Shown: in pieces, positions 50,478 through 60,141 of the stretch
Layout of the letters: each line of letters starts with the position of its first letter
Position numbering within the stretch: position 1 is the first letter of the stretch
Notes under the pieces: model-generated
What the model saw: the letters and a program-made list of their open reading frames with translations, nothing else
Databases searched by the model: none
What the model was told of the DNA's origin: nothing
Source: Thiohalocapsa sp. PB-PSB1
GTDB lineage: Bacteria > Pseudomonadota > Gammaproteobacteria > Chromatiales > Chromatiaceae
Length of the DNA stretch: 64,000 nucleotides
Assembly (NCBI GenBank): GCA_016745215.1
Contig: CP050890.1
Coordinates: 1 to 64,000, forward strand
Direction of reading: 5' to 3'
Position numbers and translations under genes: made by a program

Positions 50478-51653
50478 TCAGGCGATCAGATGACCGACAA
50501 ACTTCGCCCTGTCGTCGATAATGGCGCCTCCGCGCCGAAAGCCCAGACCGCAGGCTTCCCATGCAAAGAACACCCCGGCCTGATAGTGCTGTTGTGCGCT
50601 GTCCTGGGGAAATGCGGCGCGTTGCTGATAGATCGTCTTGTGATGATCATAGGGACCATCGGTGCGCGACAGCAGCGTGCCATCGCTGTCGAGCAGAGCC
50701 ATGTTCGCGCCTTCGCGGCCAAACATCTTTTTACTGACCTGTGCGACAGCGTCCAGGGGCTCGAAAGCGGTAGGTAACAGATAGGGCGAGTCGGGAAACA
50801 GCTCATAGAGCAACGCCATGGTGCCCTTGCTTTGGAACAGCAGGGTATAGGCTGGATTCAGCACTCGGGTTTGTCCCCAGCTACGCATGGCGTCCAGGAT
50901 GCGCATCAATTCCAATTCTTCGGCGGCGATATCTTCCCAAGGATAGAGCTTGAACCAAAAATCGGCCAGTTGCCCGTCGGCATTGAACACGCCTTCCTCG
51001 CTCGTGAAACCGGCCTGGTGCAAATAGCAATAATCGGTGTAAAAGCCAGCCTCTGTTGCCACATCCTGCAAATAGCGTGTGGTGCGTTCGTCCTCGGGGT
51101 ATCCACCCGCGCTGGAGAATAGAATTTTCTGGCCCCGGTACTGCTGGGGGAATGCATCCGGTGGCGCCTCGCCGGTGATCAGGCGCCGAAAATTCTCTTG
51201 CAGCATTTCGTGCAGATTATTGAATTGCGCGGTCTCGTCCATGTGATTGGCCTTCAGCAATGCCCATTGCACAATCGAGGTCTCGAACAGGCTGGTTGGA
51301 GTATCGGCATTGAATTCGATCAATTTGATCGGCAGCCCGTCCAGACCGCCGGCCAAGTCGAAGCGGCCATACAGGTGCAGATCATCTTGCTCCCAGCTGT
51401 CCTCGATCAGCCCGATCAGGGTCGACGGAATACCGATCTGAGTATAGAGCTGCTCGTCGATAATATGCTGTCCGACCTCGATGAACATGTCGTACAGGGC
51501 GTTTGCGGCCGCGTAATAGGCCTCGGCCTGCGCAACGCTGACCTCGACCAGTTCCTGACCGACATAGCTGCTGCCATCGCTTTCGGTATGCCAGGTCAAG
51601 CCGATGTCTTCGAGCAGGTCTTTGCCGAGCGGTTCGACGGTGTGGATGCGCAT
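50478..51653 (-). CDS. Glutathionylspermidine synthase-family protein (YgiC-like)
   Basis: A 391-residue ATP-grasp protein of the GSP synthase C-terminal family. It has LYGRFDLAGGLDGLPIKLIEFNADTPTSLFETS (substrate and metal residues), FSSAGGYPEDERTTRYLQD, AMLYELFPDSPYLLP and the C-terminal YHQAG-like YQAGVFFAWEACGLGFRRG. E. coli YgiC/YjfC are homologues; they have ligase folds with unknown or weak activity. It follows the YgiB-like lipoprotein gene by six bases, as in E. coli ygiBC. Confidence 0.88.
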   Translation of the reverse strand: MRIHTVEPLGKDLLEDIGLTWHTESDGSSYVGQELVEVSVAQAEAYYAAANALYDMFIEVGQHIIDEQLYTQIGIPSTLIGLIEDSWEQDDLHLYGRFDLAGGLDGLPIKLIEFNADTPTSLFETSIVQWALLKANHMDETAQFNNLHEMLQENFRRLITGEAPPDAFPQQYRGQKILFSSAGGYPEDERTTRYLQDVATEAGFYTDYCYLHQAGFTSEEGVFNADGQLADFWFKLYPWEDIAAEELELMRILDAMRSWGQTRVLNPAYTLLFQSKGTMALLYELFPDSPYLLPTAFEPLDAVAQVSKKMFGREGANMALLDSDGTLLSRTDGPYDHHKTIYQQRAAFPQDSAQQHYQAGVFFAWEACGLGFRRGGAIIDDRAKFVGHLIA

Positions 51654-51659
51654 GTTGAT

Positions 51660-52298
51660 TTAACCGCCGTAGGAACGCGACGAGCTGCTGCCGGCATTGC
51701 CTCTGCTGCCGCCAAAAAAGCCGCTGCGTGGCTGGCTTCTGGCAGCGGTCGAGCCACCGGCGCGATTATTCGCTGGCTGCGAAATCGACGATGTCGGACG
51801 ACCGGCCCCATAATTGCGCTGGTTACGCTGAAAATTTCGGTTGCCCATCAGAGCATTGGCAAGCATGCCGCCGATCAGCGCGCCGCCGGCCGCCGCCAGC
51901 AGCGTTTCGCCTAGCGACAGCCCGCCGGGTTGCATGGAGGGGTTCTCCTCGGTCAGACGCGAGGTACCGGCCTCTACGCGCGCGGCTTCCTCCTCGGCAA
52001 TGCGCTTGAGTTCCTCCTCGGACATGAAGCGCTCGGTGCCGTCAGGCATGCGTATGATCGCCCGCGTTGGGCCGTCGGTCGGGTGTTTTTCCAGCACCTG
52101 GTAGGTATCTGGATCGCTGCCGGTTTGTTCCAAAACCAGGAAAAAATTCTGCTCGATGTTGTCAGATGCCGTGCTGTCGAAGCCGCTTGATGCAGGCGGT
52201 TGCGAGGATTGATCGCCGCAGCCCTGTAGGCTGGCGATGACCGCCAGGCCAAGGCTGCCGGCAACCGAATAACAGAGTGCTTTCTTGATGTGGCGCAT
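51660..52298 (-). CDS. YgiB-like lipoprotein (DUF1190 type)
   Basis: A 212-residue protein with a lipobox (SLGLAVIASLQGC, Cys about residue 27). An acidic middle part follows (EELKRIAEEEAARVEAGTSRLTEENPS), then a glycine-rich hydrophobic stretch GETLLAAAGGALIGGMLANALMG. The Ser/Arg/Gly-rich tail ends FFGGSRGNAGSSSSRSYGG. Architecture and position before a YgiC-like gene match YgiB. ATG 52298 is taken instead of the TTG nine bases earlier. Role unknown. Confidence 0.75.
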   Translation of the reverse strand: MRHIKKALCYSVAGSLGLAVIASLQGCGDQSSQPPASSGFDSTASDNIEQNFFLVLEQTGSDPDTYQVLEKHPTDGPTRAIIRMPDGTERFMSEEELKRIAEEEAARVEAGTSRLTEENPSMQPGGLSLGETLLAAAGGALIGGMLANALMGNRNFQRNQRNYGAGRPTSSISQPANNRAGGSTAARSQPRSGFFGGSRGNAGSSSSRSYGG

Positions 52299-52425
52299 AA
52301 TGTACAAATCTTATCGGCTAACAGAGCCGCGATTATACGGCATGCCAACCCATTTCAGCTTGATCTTGGCCTGCCGGCAGGCACATTCGCTGAGCCTGTT
52401 TTCGCATCTCCTATAGGATTCGCCG

Positions 52426-53529
52426 ATGCCTCCAATCCCGACTTTATATCTACCCCTGCTGCTGTTCTGCAATCTATTGCTATTGCAGATAGTTTCCACC
52501 GCGAGCGCGGCCCCGCCTGGTGCATCCGAACCAACGAGCATATCGGTGATTGTTGCTGAAGCACGACTTGCTCCTATGGCTGAGCGCATCGAGGCGCTTG
52601 GTACTCTACGCGCGAATGAATCGGTGGCAATCACTTCCAACGTTACCGAGACCATTTCGGTCGTGAACTTCGACGATGGTCAGCGAGTGCAGGAGGGCGC
52701 GGTGCTGGTAGAGATGACCAGCCGCGAAGAGCATGCATTGCTTAAAGAGTCGCAAGCGCGGGTGGCCGAGGCCGAGCGCCAATACAATCGGGTGCGCTCA
52801 TTGGTCGACCAGCGTTCCGCATCGGAATCCTTGCTTGACGAGCGCAAACGCGATCTGGATACAGCCCGCGCAGTGCTGGTGGCCTTGGAGTCGCGCTTGG
52901 CGGACCGCGTGGTTCGGGCGCCGTTCGCCGGCGTGGTGGGATTACGCAACATCAGCCGTGGCGCCCTGGTCGAGCCAGGCGACCTGATCACGACCCTGGA
53001 TGATGACAGCCTGATGAAGCTCGACTTCACGGTGCCAAGCCTGTATCTGGCCCAGCTGAAACCGGGATTGCGCATCGAGGCGCGCGCGCGGCCTTATGGC
53101 GAGCGCGTGTTCGAGGGCGTGGTGCGCGGCATCGACAGTCGCATCGATCCGGTGACCCGCTCGGTACAGGTACGCGCGCTGCTGCCGAATCCGGCGCGAG
53201 CATTGCGACCAGGACTCTTGTTGCGGGTGGAGCTGTTGCTCGACCCGCGCGAGGCGGTCGTGGTGCCGGAGGCGGCATTATTACAAGAGGGTACCGATCA
53301 CTTTGTGCTGTTGCTGATGGAAGGCGACGAGGGTCTCAGCGCGAAGCGTCATCAGGTAGAGGTCGGCACCCGTCAGCCGGGTCTGGTGGAGATCCGCGAC
53401 GGTATCGCGGTTGGCGAGCGGGTTATCACCGAGGGGCAGGACAAGGTACGCTCTGGCCAGCCGGTGCAGATCCTGGCAGTGGATGACGGCTCGCGCGCCT
53501 TACCCGAAATGCTTGGGGCCAGACCATGA
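52426..53529 (+). CDS. RND efflux periplasmic adaptor (MFP)
   Basis: A 367-residue adaptor with a signal peptide (residues 1-26). The lipoyl half-motifs are ALGTLRANESVAITSNVTETISVVNFDDGQRVQEGAVL and VRAPFAGVVGLRNISRGALVEPGD. A short coiled-coil hairpin (ESQARVAEAERQYNRVRSLVDQ) lies between them, followed by the beta-barrel and membrane-proximal domains. It links an inner-membrane RND pump to an outer-membrane channel. The gene overlaps the small ORF 53526-53750 by ATGA. No TolC-type gene is adjacent. Confidence 0.92.
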   Translation: MPPIPTLYLPLLLFCNLLLLQIVSTASAAPPGASEPTSISVIVAEARLAPMAERIEALGTLRANESVAITSNVTETISVVNFDDGQRVQEGAVLVEMTSREEHALLKESQARVAEAERQYNRVRSLVDQRSASESLLDERKRDLDTARAVLVALESRLADRVVRAPFAGVVGLRNISRGALVEPGDLITTLDDDSLMKLDFTVPSLYLAQLKPGLRIEARARPYGERVFEGVVRGIDSRIDPVTRSVQVRALLPNPARALRPGLLLRVELLLDPREAVVVPEAALLQEGTDHFVLLLMEGDEGLSAKRHQVEVGTRQPGLVEIRDGIAVGERVITEGQDKVRSGQPVQILAVDDGSRALPEMLGARP

Positions 53530-53750
53530 TCCGTACGAGCCTGAGCCGCGGCCAAATCTCGCATTCGACTTCGCATTTGTCCCAGCGTCTGTCCCAGTAT
53601 TTGCCCCAGCATCTGCCCCAGTATCTGCCCCAGCATCTGCCCCAGCATCTGCCCCAGTATCTCACTGGCTTGAACGCTTCCCCGGCTTCGGCGCAATCCA
53701 GTCCGATCCTGGCCCTGGGTCATCAACCAATGCGGGGGAATCGGCGATGA
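53526..53750 (+). CDS. Small QxLP-repeat ORF coupled between adaptor and pump
   Basis: A 74-codon frame whose ATG overlaps the adaptor stop (ATGA at 53526) and whose TGA overlaps the pump ATG (ATGA at 53747). The middle encodes the repeats QYLPQHLPQYLPQHLPQHLP from 12-base CCCCAGYATCTG units. The rest is Ser/Arg-rich with no hydrophobic segment. Coupling on both sides argues for translation. The product may be incidental, a translational bridge. No homologue recognised. Confidence 0.45.
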   Translation: MIRTSLSRGQISHSTSHLSQRLSQYLPQHLPQYLPQHLPQHLPQYLTGLNASPASAQSSPILALGHQPMRGNRR

Positions 53751-56700
53751 TAGTATCCGACCTCTCTGTTACCCGTCCGGTCCTGGCTACGGTGTTATCG
53801 CTGTTGCTGGTCGCCTTTGGCCTGGTCGCCTTCGACCGGCTGCCATTGCGCGAATACCCCGACATCGACCCGCCGGTGGTCTCCATCGAGACGGTCTATC
53901 CTGGTGCCGCGGCGAACGTGGTCGAGACTCGCATCACGCAACTGATCGAGGACCGCATCGCCGGCGTCGAGGGCATTCGCACGGTGGAATCCAGTAGCCA
54001 GGACGGTCGCTCCGACATTAGCGTTCAGTTCGATATCGACCGCAACATCGATGGCGCCGCCAATGACATCCGTGATCGCGTCTCAGGCATCCTGGATCAG
54101 CTCCCGGTGGAGGCTGAGCCACCAGACATCCAGAAGGTGGACAGTAACGAAGATGTGATCATGTGGCTGAATCTGGTCAGCGAACAAATGACCGTACCGG
54201 AATTGACGGATTACGCCCGCCGCTATCTGGTGGATCGCTTTTCGGTGCTCGACGGCGTTGCACGGGTGCGCGTCGGCGGCAATCAGACCTATGCGATGCG
54301 CGTCTGGGTCGACCGCAGCGCACTGGCTGCACGTGGGCTGACGGTTGCCGACATCGAGGATGCCTTGCGAGCGGAGAACCTGGAATTGCCGGCCGGCAGC
54401 GTCGAGTCCATCGACCGACAGTTCACGGTGCGCCTCGACCGCAGCTTCCGCACCGCCGCGGACTTTGCCCGCCTGGTACTGGCCCAGGGTAGCGATGGCT
54501 ATCTGGTGCGGCTCGGCGATGTGGCCCGGGTGCAACGCGGCACCGAGGAGGATCGCACCTTCTTCCGCGGTAACGGCCTGCCCATGGTCGGCATCGGCAT
54601 CATCAAGCAATCCACCGCCAACACCATCGCTGTTGCCGATGCCGCCAAAGCCGAGATGGCGCGCATCAATCCCACATTGCCCAAGGGGATGGAGATCAAA
54701 CAAAGCTACGATACCTCGGTGTTCGTCAAGGGCGCCATCCGCGAGGTATACAAGACCCTGGGCATCGCCATCGGACTGGTGGTGTTGGTGATCTTCCTGT
54801 TTCTCGGCTCATTGCGCGCGATGCTGGTGCCGGCGGTAACCGTTCCGGTATCGCTGGTGGCCACCTTCACGGTGCTCTACGCGCTTGGCTTTTCGATCAA
54901 TATCCTGACCTTGCTGGCGCTGGTGCTGGCCATCGGCCTGGTGGTGGATGACGCCATCGTGGTGCTGGAGAACATCCACCGGCGCATGGAGCACTATGGC
55001 GAGACACGCCTGGTGGCAGCGTACCGCGGTACCCGGCAGGTGGGTTTCGCGGTGATCGCCACCACGGTGGTACTGGCAGCGGTGTTCGTGCCCATCGCTT
55101 TTCTGCAGGGCGATGTCGGCCGCTTGTTTTCCGAATTTGCATTGACCATGGCCGCGGCGGTGGGATTTTCCACTTTTGTCGCTCTGTCGTTGTCACCGAT
55201 GCTCGCATCCCAAATTCTACCCCAAGCTCAGGGCCAGGCTGCCCGGAGGCTGAGTTTGAGCGCCGGTGTCGACTGGGCCTTCTCCCGAGTTCGCCGTGGC
55301 TACGGCCTGCTTCTGCGGTTGTTGATCCGGCAAAAATGGCTGGTATTGCTGGCCTTTGTCGCCACGATTTTCGGCGCCATCTGGCTGTATCAGCACATAC
55401 CTCAGGAATATGCACCCAAGGAAGATCGCGGCGCCTTCTTCGTGCTGGTGAATGGCCCGGAAGGGGCTTCTTACAGCTACATGGAAGAGTACATGACAGA
55501 GATCGAGCGGCGACTGATGCCCTATGCCGACTCCGGTGAGGCGATTCGGGTGCTGGTGCGCGCACCCCGCGGCTTCGGCGGCGGCGCTGCATTCAACACC
55601 GGTATTGTCATCATGGTGCTGAACGATTTTGCCCTGCGCCGCCCTGCCCAGGTCATCATGAACGAGATCCGCGCCAAACTCGGCGGCCTGCCAGGTGTAA
55701 GGGCGTTCCCGGTGATGCGCCAGGGCTTCGGCGCACGCATCGCCAAGCCGGTGCAATTCGTCATCGGCGGCGGCAGCTACGAAGAGCTGGCGCAATGGCG
55801 CGATACCTTGATCGAGGCCATGCAAGCGGACAATCCCGGGCTGGTCGGTTTGGACTGGGACTACAAGGAGACCAAACCGCAATTGCGCGTGCGCATCGAC
55901 TATGACCGTGCTGCCGACCTCGGCGTCAAGGTCGGCAGCGTCGGACGCACGCTGGAAACCATGCTCGGCTCGCGCAAAGTCACCACCTACATCGAAGAAG
56001 GCGAGGAATACGACGTGATCCTGGAAGGCGAGCGCGATAGCCAGCGCACTCCGGGCAGCCTGGCCAATCTGTATGTGCGCTCGGAGCGCAGCGGCGAGTT
56101 GATCCCATTGTCCAATCTGGTCAGCATCGTCGAGCAGGCCGATTCGCAAAGCCTGAACCGCTACAACCGCATTCGCGCCATCACATTGCAGGCCAACCTG
56201 GCCGACAACCTGGCGTTGGGCGATGCCTTGGACTATTTGGAAGCCAAGGCCCGCGAAGTATTGCCAGAGCAGGCGCAGATCGATTACAAGGGCCAGAGCC
56301 GCGACTTCCGCGACAGCGCCGAAGGCGTCTTGTTTGTCTTCGTGCTCGGGCTGCTGGTCGTATTCCTGGTGCTGGCCGCTCAGTTCGAAAGCTGGATTCA
56401 CCCACTGGTGATTATGCTCACCGTCCCGCTGGCCATGGCGGGCGCCTTGTTCGGCCTTTGGTGGACTGGCCAAACGCTGAACATCTATAGCGAGATCGGT
56501 CTGATCATGCTGGTCGGACTGTCAGCGAAAAACGGCATCCTGATTGTCGAGTTCGCCAACCAGCTCCGCGACCAGGGCCAGGAATTTCGCGAGGCCCTGC
56601 TGGAAGCCGCCGATGTGCGCCTGCGCCCGATCGTGATGACCGGCATCACCACCGCCGCTGGCTCGACCCCGCTGTTGCTCAGTTCCGGCGCCGGCGCCGA

Positions 56701-56893
56701 GACCCGCGCGGTCATCGGCACTGTCATTCTGGCCGGCGTGCTGGCCGCGACATTGTTTACCTTGTTCGTCGTACCGGTCGCTTATGACCTGCTGGCCAGG
56801 CGCACCGGCTCGCCGGGGGATGTGCAGCGGCGGTTGCAGCGGGAGCAGAAGCAGGCGCCGGGCGAGCCGATTGCGGATTCTGAACTATCCTGA
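53747..56893 (+). CDS. RND efflux pump permease (HAE1-type)
   Basis: A 1,048-residue resistance-nodulation-division transporter. It starts MIVSDLSVTRPVLATVLSLLLVAFGLVAFDRLPLREYPDIDPPVVSIETVYPGA. The twelve-helix plan includes the proton-relay helix 4 with LALVLAIGLVVDDAIVVLENIHRR (two Asp) and the C-terminal GLSAKNGILIVEFANQLRDQG. Large periplasmic loops are present. Substrates are drugs, detergents or solvents by family. The upstream in-frame start at 53411 lies inside the adaptor gene and is rejected. Confidence 0.95.
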   Translation: MIVSDLSVTRPVLATVLSLLLVAFGLVAFDRLPLREYPDIDPPVVSIETVYPGAAANVVETRITQLIEDRIAGVEGIRTVESSSQDGRSDISVQFDIDRNIDGAANDIRDRVSGILDQLPVEAEPPDIQKVDSNEDVIMWLNLVSEQMTVPELTDYARRYLVDRFSVLDGVARVRVGGNQTYAMRVWVDRSALAARGLTVADIEDALRAENLELPAGSVESIDRQFTVRLDRSFRTAADFARLVLAQGSDGYLVRLGDVARVQRGTEEDRTFFRGNGLPMVGIGIIKQSTANTIAVADAAKAEMARINPTLPKGMEIKQSYDTSVFVKGAIREVYKTLGIAIGLVVLVIFLFLGSLRAMLVPAVTVPVSLVATFTVLYALGFSINILTLLALVLAIGLVVDDAIVVLENIHRRMEHYGETRLVAAYRGTRQVGFAVIATTVVLAAVFVPIAFLQGDVGRLFSEFALTMAAAVGFSTFVALSLSPMLASQILPQAQGQAARRLSLSAGVDWAFSRVRRGYGLLLRLLIRQKWLVLLAFVATIFGAIWLYQHIPQEYAPKEDRGAFFVLVNGPEGASYSYMEEYMTEIERRLMPYADSGEAIRVLVRAPRGFGGGAAFNTGIVIMVLNDFALRRPAQVIMNEIRAKLGGLPGVRAFPVMRQGFGARIAKPVQFVIGGGSYEELAQWRDTLIEAMQADNPGLVGLDWDYKETKPQLRVRIDYDRAADLGVKVGSVGRTLETMLGSRKVTTYIEEGEEYDVILEGERDSQRTPGSLANLYVRSERSGELIPLSNLVSIVEQADSQSLNRYNRIRAITLQANLADNLALGDALDYLEAKAREVLPEQAQIDYKGQSRDFRDSAEGVLFVFVLGLLVVFLVLAAQFESWIHPLVIMLTVPLAMAGALFGLWWTGQTLNIYSEIGLIMLVGLSAKNGILIVEFANQLRDQGQEFREALLEAADVRLRPIVMTGITTAAGSTPLLLSSGAGAETRAVIGTVILAGVLAATLFTLFVVPVAYDLLARRTGSPGDVQRRLQREQKQAPGEPIADSELS

Positions 56894-56929
56894 GACCAGG
56901 GAATTCTTCAGATCATCGAGATCGTTGAC

Positions 56930-59629
56930 ATGCCGACATTTGTTTGCAAGAAATGCGGATTAATTTCACCTCCCGCTGACCTCGAGGATGCATCGATCAC
57001 CTGTGACCATGTCTGGCTGCAAGTCGATCAGCTCCTCGAGACCTATCGCAATGGGGATCAACAACCCGATGCTCGCTTTCAGCGATTCCATGAACTGCAG
57101 AGCCAAGGCTTCAATCACATCGTTACCACGATCGATGGTCTTTTCAAGAGTGACAAATGGGTAGTATCCATTATCCTCTTGATTGCTGGCCTGTTTGGTT
57201 TTCTCGGCTTCAAATCGTTGTTTGATGGTAAGCAGCTGATTACTGATTCCCAAGAGACTTTAAAACAATTAGAACAAGAAAAAGAAAAGCTAAAGAAGAC
57301 AGAAGACCAGTTCAAAGCCTATCGCCTGAGGATCGATAATGAGCAGGACATGATTGGTTCTTTGTTGGAAGTGGAAAGCGTTCTCCAAAGTATCCGCCTG
57401 CAGGGCCTGCCTGAAGAGACATTGAAACGCTACAACACGGGACGCAGCGAATTCGAGGTGATCAGGGGCGAGGTTGAATACATCAAGCAACGGGTAGAGA
57501 AATGGCGCAAAGCCATTGATGACACAAATCGGCCTGCCTGCAGTGACGGAGACAACGAAAATGCTAACCACAAGGGTTGTATCGATAAGGCCATCTGGTA
57601 CGATATGCTGATTGGCTATACCGAAGCAATCAAGACGATCCTACAAAGAGATTCGAAGTCGGGTTATCTTGGTTCTGGTGGGCTGGGGCGCCTGCAGGCA
57701 TTGATCGATGATCCCAATCTCGAGCCAAGTGTCGAGTATTTTCCGGACGTTCATCTGAAAGTGGCGAGCATTCAACTCGATTTTCGCCAACGTAATCTGG
57801 ACAAGGCTAAGAAGGCATTGGATAGCGCATCGAAAGCATTTGCCAAAAATCCCCTCAGTGGGGAATCAGAGCGCCCAAACGATGAATACTATCTTTTGCA
57901 GGGAATGTTACATTTACTCCAATACTGGGAGGATAAAAAAGACGACGACCTGCGAAAGGCGCAAAAAAGCTTTGAACACCAGAGACTTGCTCATTGCCAG
58001 AAAGATTATGGACCCCCTCCCGTATATCCTTGTGCCCCAGCTAACTATTACACCGCCTTCACCTATCAACTCCTAGCTGAGAAATCCGATAGTCAACAGA
58101 AACTGCTCAGAAAAGCCTACAAACATGCAGAAAAGGCCGATGATCTTTTACCCATTACAGGGTATGCGGAAGCGTCAAATGCGATGGCTTTTTTACTCGC
58201 CGAAAAATTCGACGATGCGTCTATTGAAATATTAGATAAACCACGATTGGCGTCAATTACCTACATCCAGAAAGCAATTGCATCAATGCCGAATGATCCA
58301 GTGATCATGGCTTCCTTTTTCGCTACCAAATCCGATGTGCTCGAACAAGCTCAATTTTATGGTCGCGCTGTCCGAGCGCAAGTAAAAGCTGTCGAGACCT
58401 TGCCACTCGATCGCTACTTGGATGGTTTATTCACTGACCTTTTAGAACGAGCAAAACGGCAATTCGAAGACGAACCGGTGGCAAACCAATGTCTTTTCCT
58501 ACCAGACAATGCGTCCTCACGGCAATGGTGGCATCTTGGACTTACCGCAAATACTTTGAGTCGATTCGAACTATGGACTCGGTATTCTAAGTTAGTCGAT
58601 CAAGAACCATGGCAATCTCTCCTCGGTGATTCTGTTGTTGACGGCAATGGCACTCCTACAAATGAAAAGATAGCCCGATGCTTACAAGTTGCTTCGCTGG
58701 ACGCGTTGCAACACGCCGTTTTAGGAAACATGACAAATCCGTTTAGTAGCCAAGCCCAGTTAGAGTATGCGTTGGCCTCCCGAATTCTGACTGCTTATCA
58801 TAAGTTCCGTACTTTTGACTTCGATCAGGAAGGCCTGCAAGATGCACAAGACACGAAGGATCTAAAAGATCTAAGTAGGTCCGAGTTATCGCAACCTGTG
58901 CGAGAGTATATTTCCAATATTACATCCATTTCTGAGTCTTGCCTACCATGCGAGCAAGGTTTCGACGCCACACAATGGTTTGAAGATAAGAGATGGCCAC
59001 TAATCTACGTTTGCTATTTGTATGATAGCCTGATTCGGGCGCAAATGAATCAATACACTAGCCAAGATGCGCACACTGAACATCTTGATTTAGTGCGGAA
59101 TAACTTGGCATGGGCGCGCGTATTACTATTAGAGAGTGTAGATCCTAAACAAACAGTAAATAATTCTTGTCCACTGAGTGATGATCTAACGGCGGAGATG
59201 AAAGCGACCGTTGGCGACCGGATTATCGGCGATGCCCTGGTTGGACCGGACGCCGCAGCGATTTACGATACGCTGGCAGAGACCTACTGGCAAAGCGCAA
59301 AATACAAACTCGAAGAAGAACTTAAACAGCGAGATCAAGCTCAGGCATTGATCATTGCGAAACTCTTGAGTAGCGAACGGAAAAAATCTGTCTGTAAAAA
59401 ATACACTGACTTGGCAGAACGCGTTAAAAACGGTAGTCCGAAACAGATAAACGCACTTGCCCTAGTTTCTCGAATGGACTTTCGCGAGATCGCCTACTTG
59501 AATTGCAAGGTGAATCGCTTTTCGACTCGTCTAAAGGAGCCACCCAGTCTTGATCACTGTGCCAAACTCTGGTTCAGTCCAGTGGATGGAAGCAATGGAG
59601 AATTGGAGAATCTTTGCCAAACCCAGTGA
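56930..59629 (+). CDS. Large zinc-ribbon, membrane-anchored helical protein of unknown function
   Basis: An 899-residue protein. The N-terminal zinc-ribbon-like motif FVCKKCGLISPP...TCDHVW (C6, C9, C25, H27) leads to one membrane segment (WVVSIILLIAGLFGFLGFKSLF, about residues 77-98). A coiled coil follows (DSQETLKQLEQEKEKLKKTEDQFKAYRL), then about 750 residues of mostly helices with TPR-like spacing (YYLLQGMLHLLQYWEDKKDDDLRKAQKSFEHQRL). It lies 36 bases after the RND gene but is AT-richer, so it is probably a separate acquisition. I recognise no family. Confidence 0.6.
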   Translation: MPTFVCKKCGLISPPADLEDASITCDHVWLQVDQLLETYRNGDQQPDARFQRFHELQSQGFNHIVTTIDGLFKSDKWVVSIILLIAGLFGFLGFKSLFDGKQLITDSQETLKQLEQEKEKLKKTEDQFKAYRLRIDNEQDMIGSLLEVESVLQSIRLQGLPEETLKRYNTGRSEFEVIRGEVEYIKQRVEKWRKAIDDTNRPACSDGDNENANHKGCIDKAIWYDMLIGYTEAIKTILQRDSKSGYLGSGGLGRLQALIDDPNLEPSVEYFPDVHLKVASIQLDFRQRNLDKAKKALDSASKAFAKNPLSGESERPNDEYYLLQGMLHLLQYWEDKKDDDLRKAQKSFEHQRLAHCQKDYGPPPVYPCAPANYYTAFTYQLLAEKSDSQQKLLRKAYKHAEKADDLLPITGYAEASNAMAFLLAEKFDDASIEILDKPRLASITYIQKAIASMPNDPVIMASFFATKSDVLEQAQFYGRAVRAQVKAVETLPLDRYLDGLFTDLLERAKRQFEDEPVANQCLFLPDNASSRQWWHLGLTANTLSRFELWTRYSKLVDQEPWQSLLGDSVVDGNGTPTNEKIARCLQVASLDALQHAVLGNMTNPFSSQAQLEYALASRILTAYHKFRTFDFDQEGLQDAQDTKDLKDLSRSELSQPVREYISNITSISESCLPCEQGFDATQWFEDKRWPLIYVCYLYDSLIRAQMNQYTSQDAHTEHLDLVRNNLAWARVLLLESVDPKQTVNNSCPLSDDLTAEMKATVGDRIIGDALVGPDAAAIYDTLAETYWQSAKYKLEEELKQRDQAQALIIAKLLSSERKKSVCKKYTDLAERVKNGSPKQINALALVSRMDFREIAYLNCKVNRFSTRLKEPPSLDHCAKLWFSPVDGSNGELENLCQTQ

Positions 59630-59708
59630 ATGAGTGCCGCATTTGCATGCGATTTTGCCAATGCTATCTTAACTCACGCTTAATTTAGTGGGCGCCCCTG
59701 TAGTTGGA

Positions 59709-59733
59709 CCATACCATACTATACTATACTATG
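59709..59733. repeat. Pentanucleotide tandem repeat
   Basis: Five units of CATAC/TATAC/TATGA type (ACCATACCATACTATACTAT). Slippage-prone; no coding context. Between 59630 and 59897 nothing else is recognised. Confidence 0.6.
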
Positions 59734-59897
59734 AGTAATGTACCCATTAATGCCATCTATGACCCTGTAATTTTAGAGTGGCATCCTATGGTTACTACAG
59801 AGCCCCAGCCGCGGAACCATGAAGCTGCCGGCCTGATTCAGCTCGGCAGACAAGCAAAGCGGTTCGGTGCATCAACATAACCAAGAGGTCATCAGAG

Positions 59898-59981
59898 TTG
59901 AAAAGATATCTACCTGTGCTTGTTGCCCTGTGTTTATTAGTCGCGGTCAGCGGCATTCTACTTGCCGACATGCAGTTATAG
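59898..59981 (+). CDS. Possible 27-residue membrane peptide
   Basis: A TTG-started frame reads KRYLPVLVALCLLVAVSGIL and LADMQL after the start residue, preceded by AGAGG about ten bases upstream. It is a lysine-arginine start followed by one membrane helix, like small membrane proteins or a cut signal peptide. The unusual start codon and lack of context keep it uncertain. Confidence 0.3.
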   Translation: MKRYLPVLVALCLLVAVSGILLADMQL

Positions 59982-60056
59982 CCTTTGACGCAAGACCTTG
60001 ATTGGCCAAGGAAAAGGGGTCAGGCTCAATTAACACGAGCACCCATGAATGAAATC

Positions 60057-60141
60057 GCCCAACAAATCCGCCAGCCCGACGCCAAACTGCGGCGGGCGCT
60101 TCGCGCGTCGCCGCAGTTTGGCGCGGGCTGCGGTTAACGTT
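60057..60141 (+). other. attC site O interrupted by a group II intron
   Basis: GCCCAAC (60057-60063) begins the site. The arms (CGCCAAACTGCGGCGGGC and GCCGCAGTTTGGCGCG) pair, then GGTTAACGTT ends where the intron begins, inside the second GTT core. Read on the other strand it matches attC J in nearly every position. Orientation is opposite to the 22-41 kb cluster. Confidence 0.88.

Noticed and set aside
53411..53746. 112-codon in-frame extension of the RND pump
   Set aside because: It lies inside the adaptor gene and the QxLP-repeat region in another frame; the pump family begins at MIVSDLSV.
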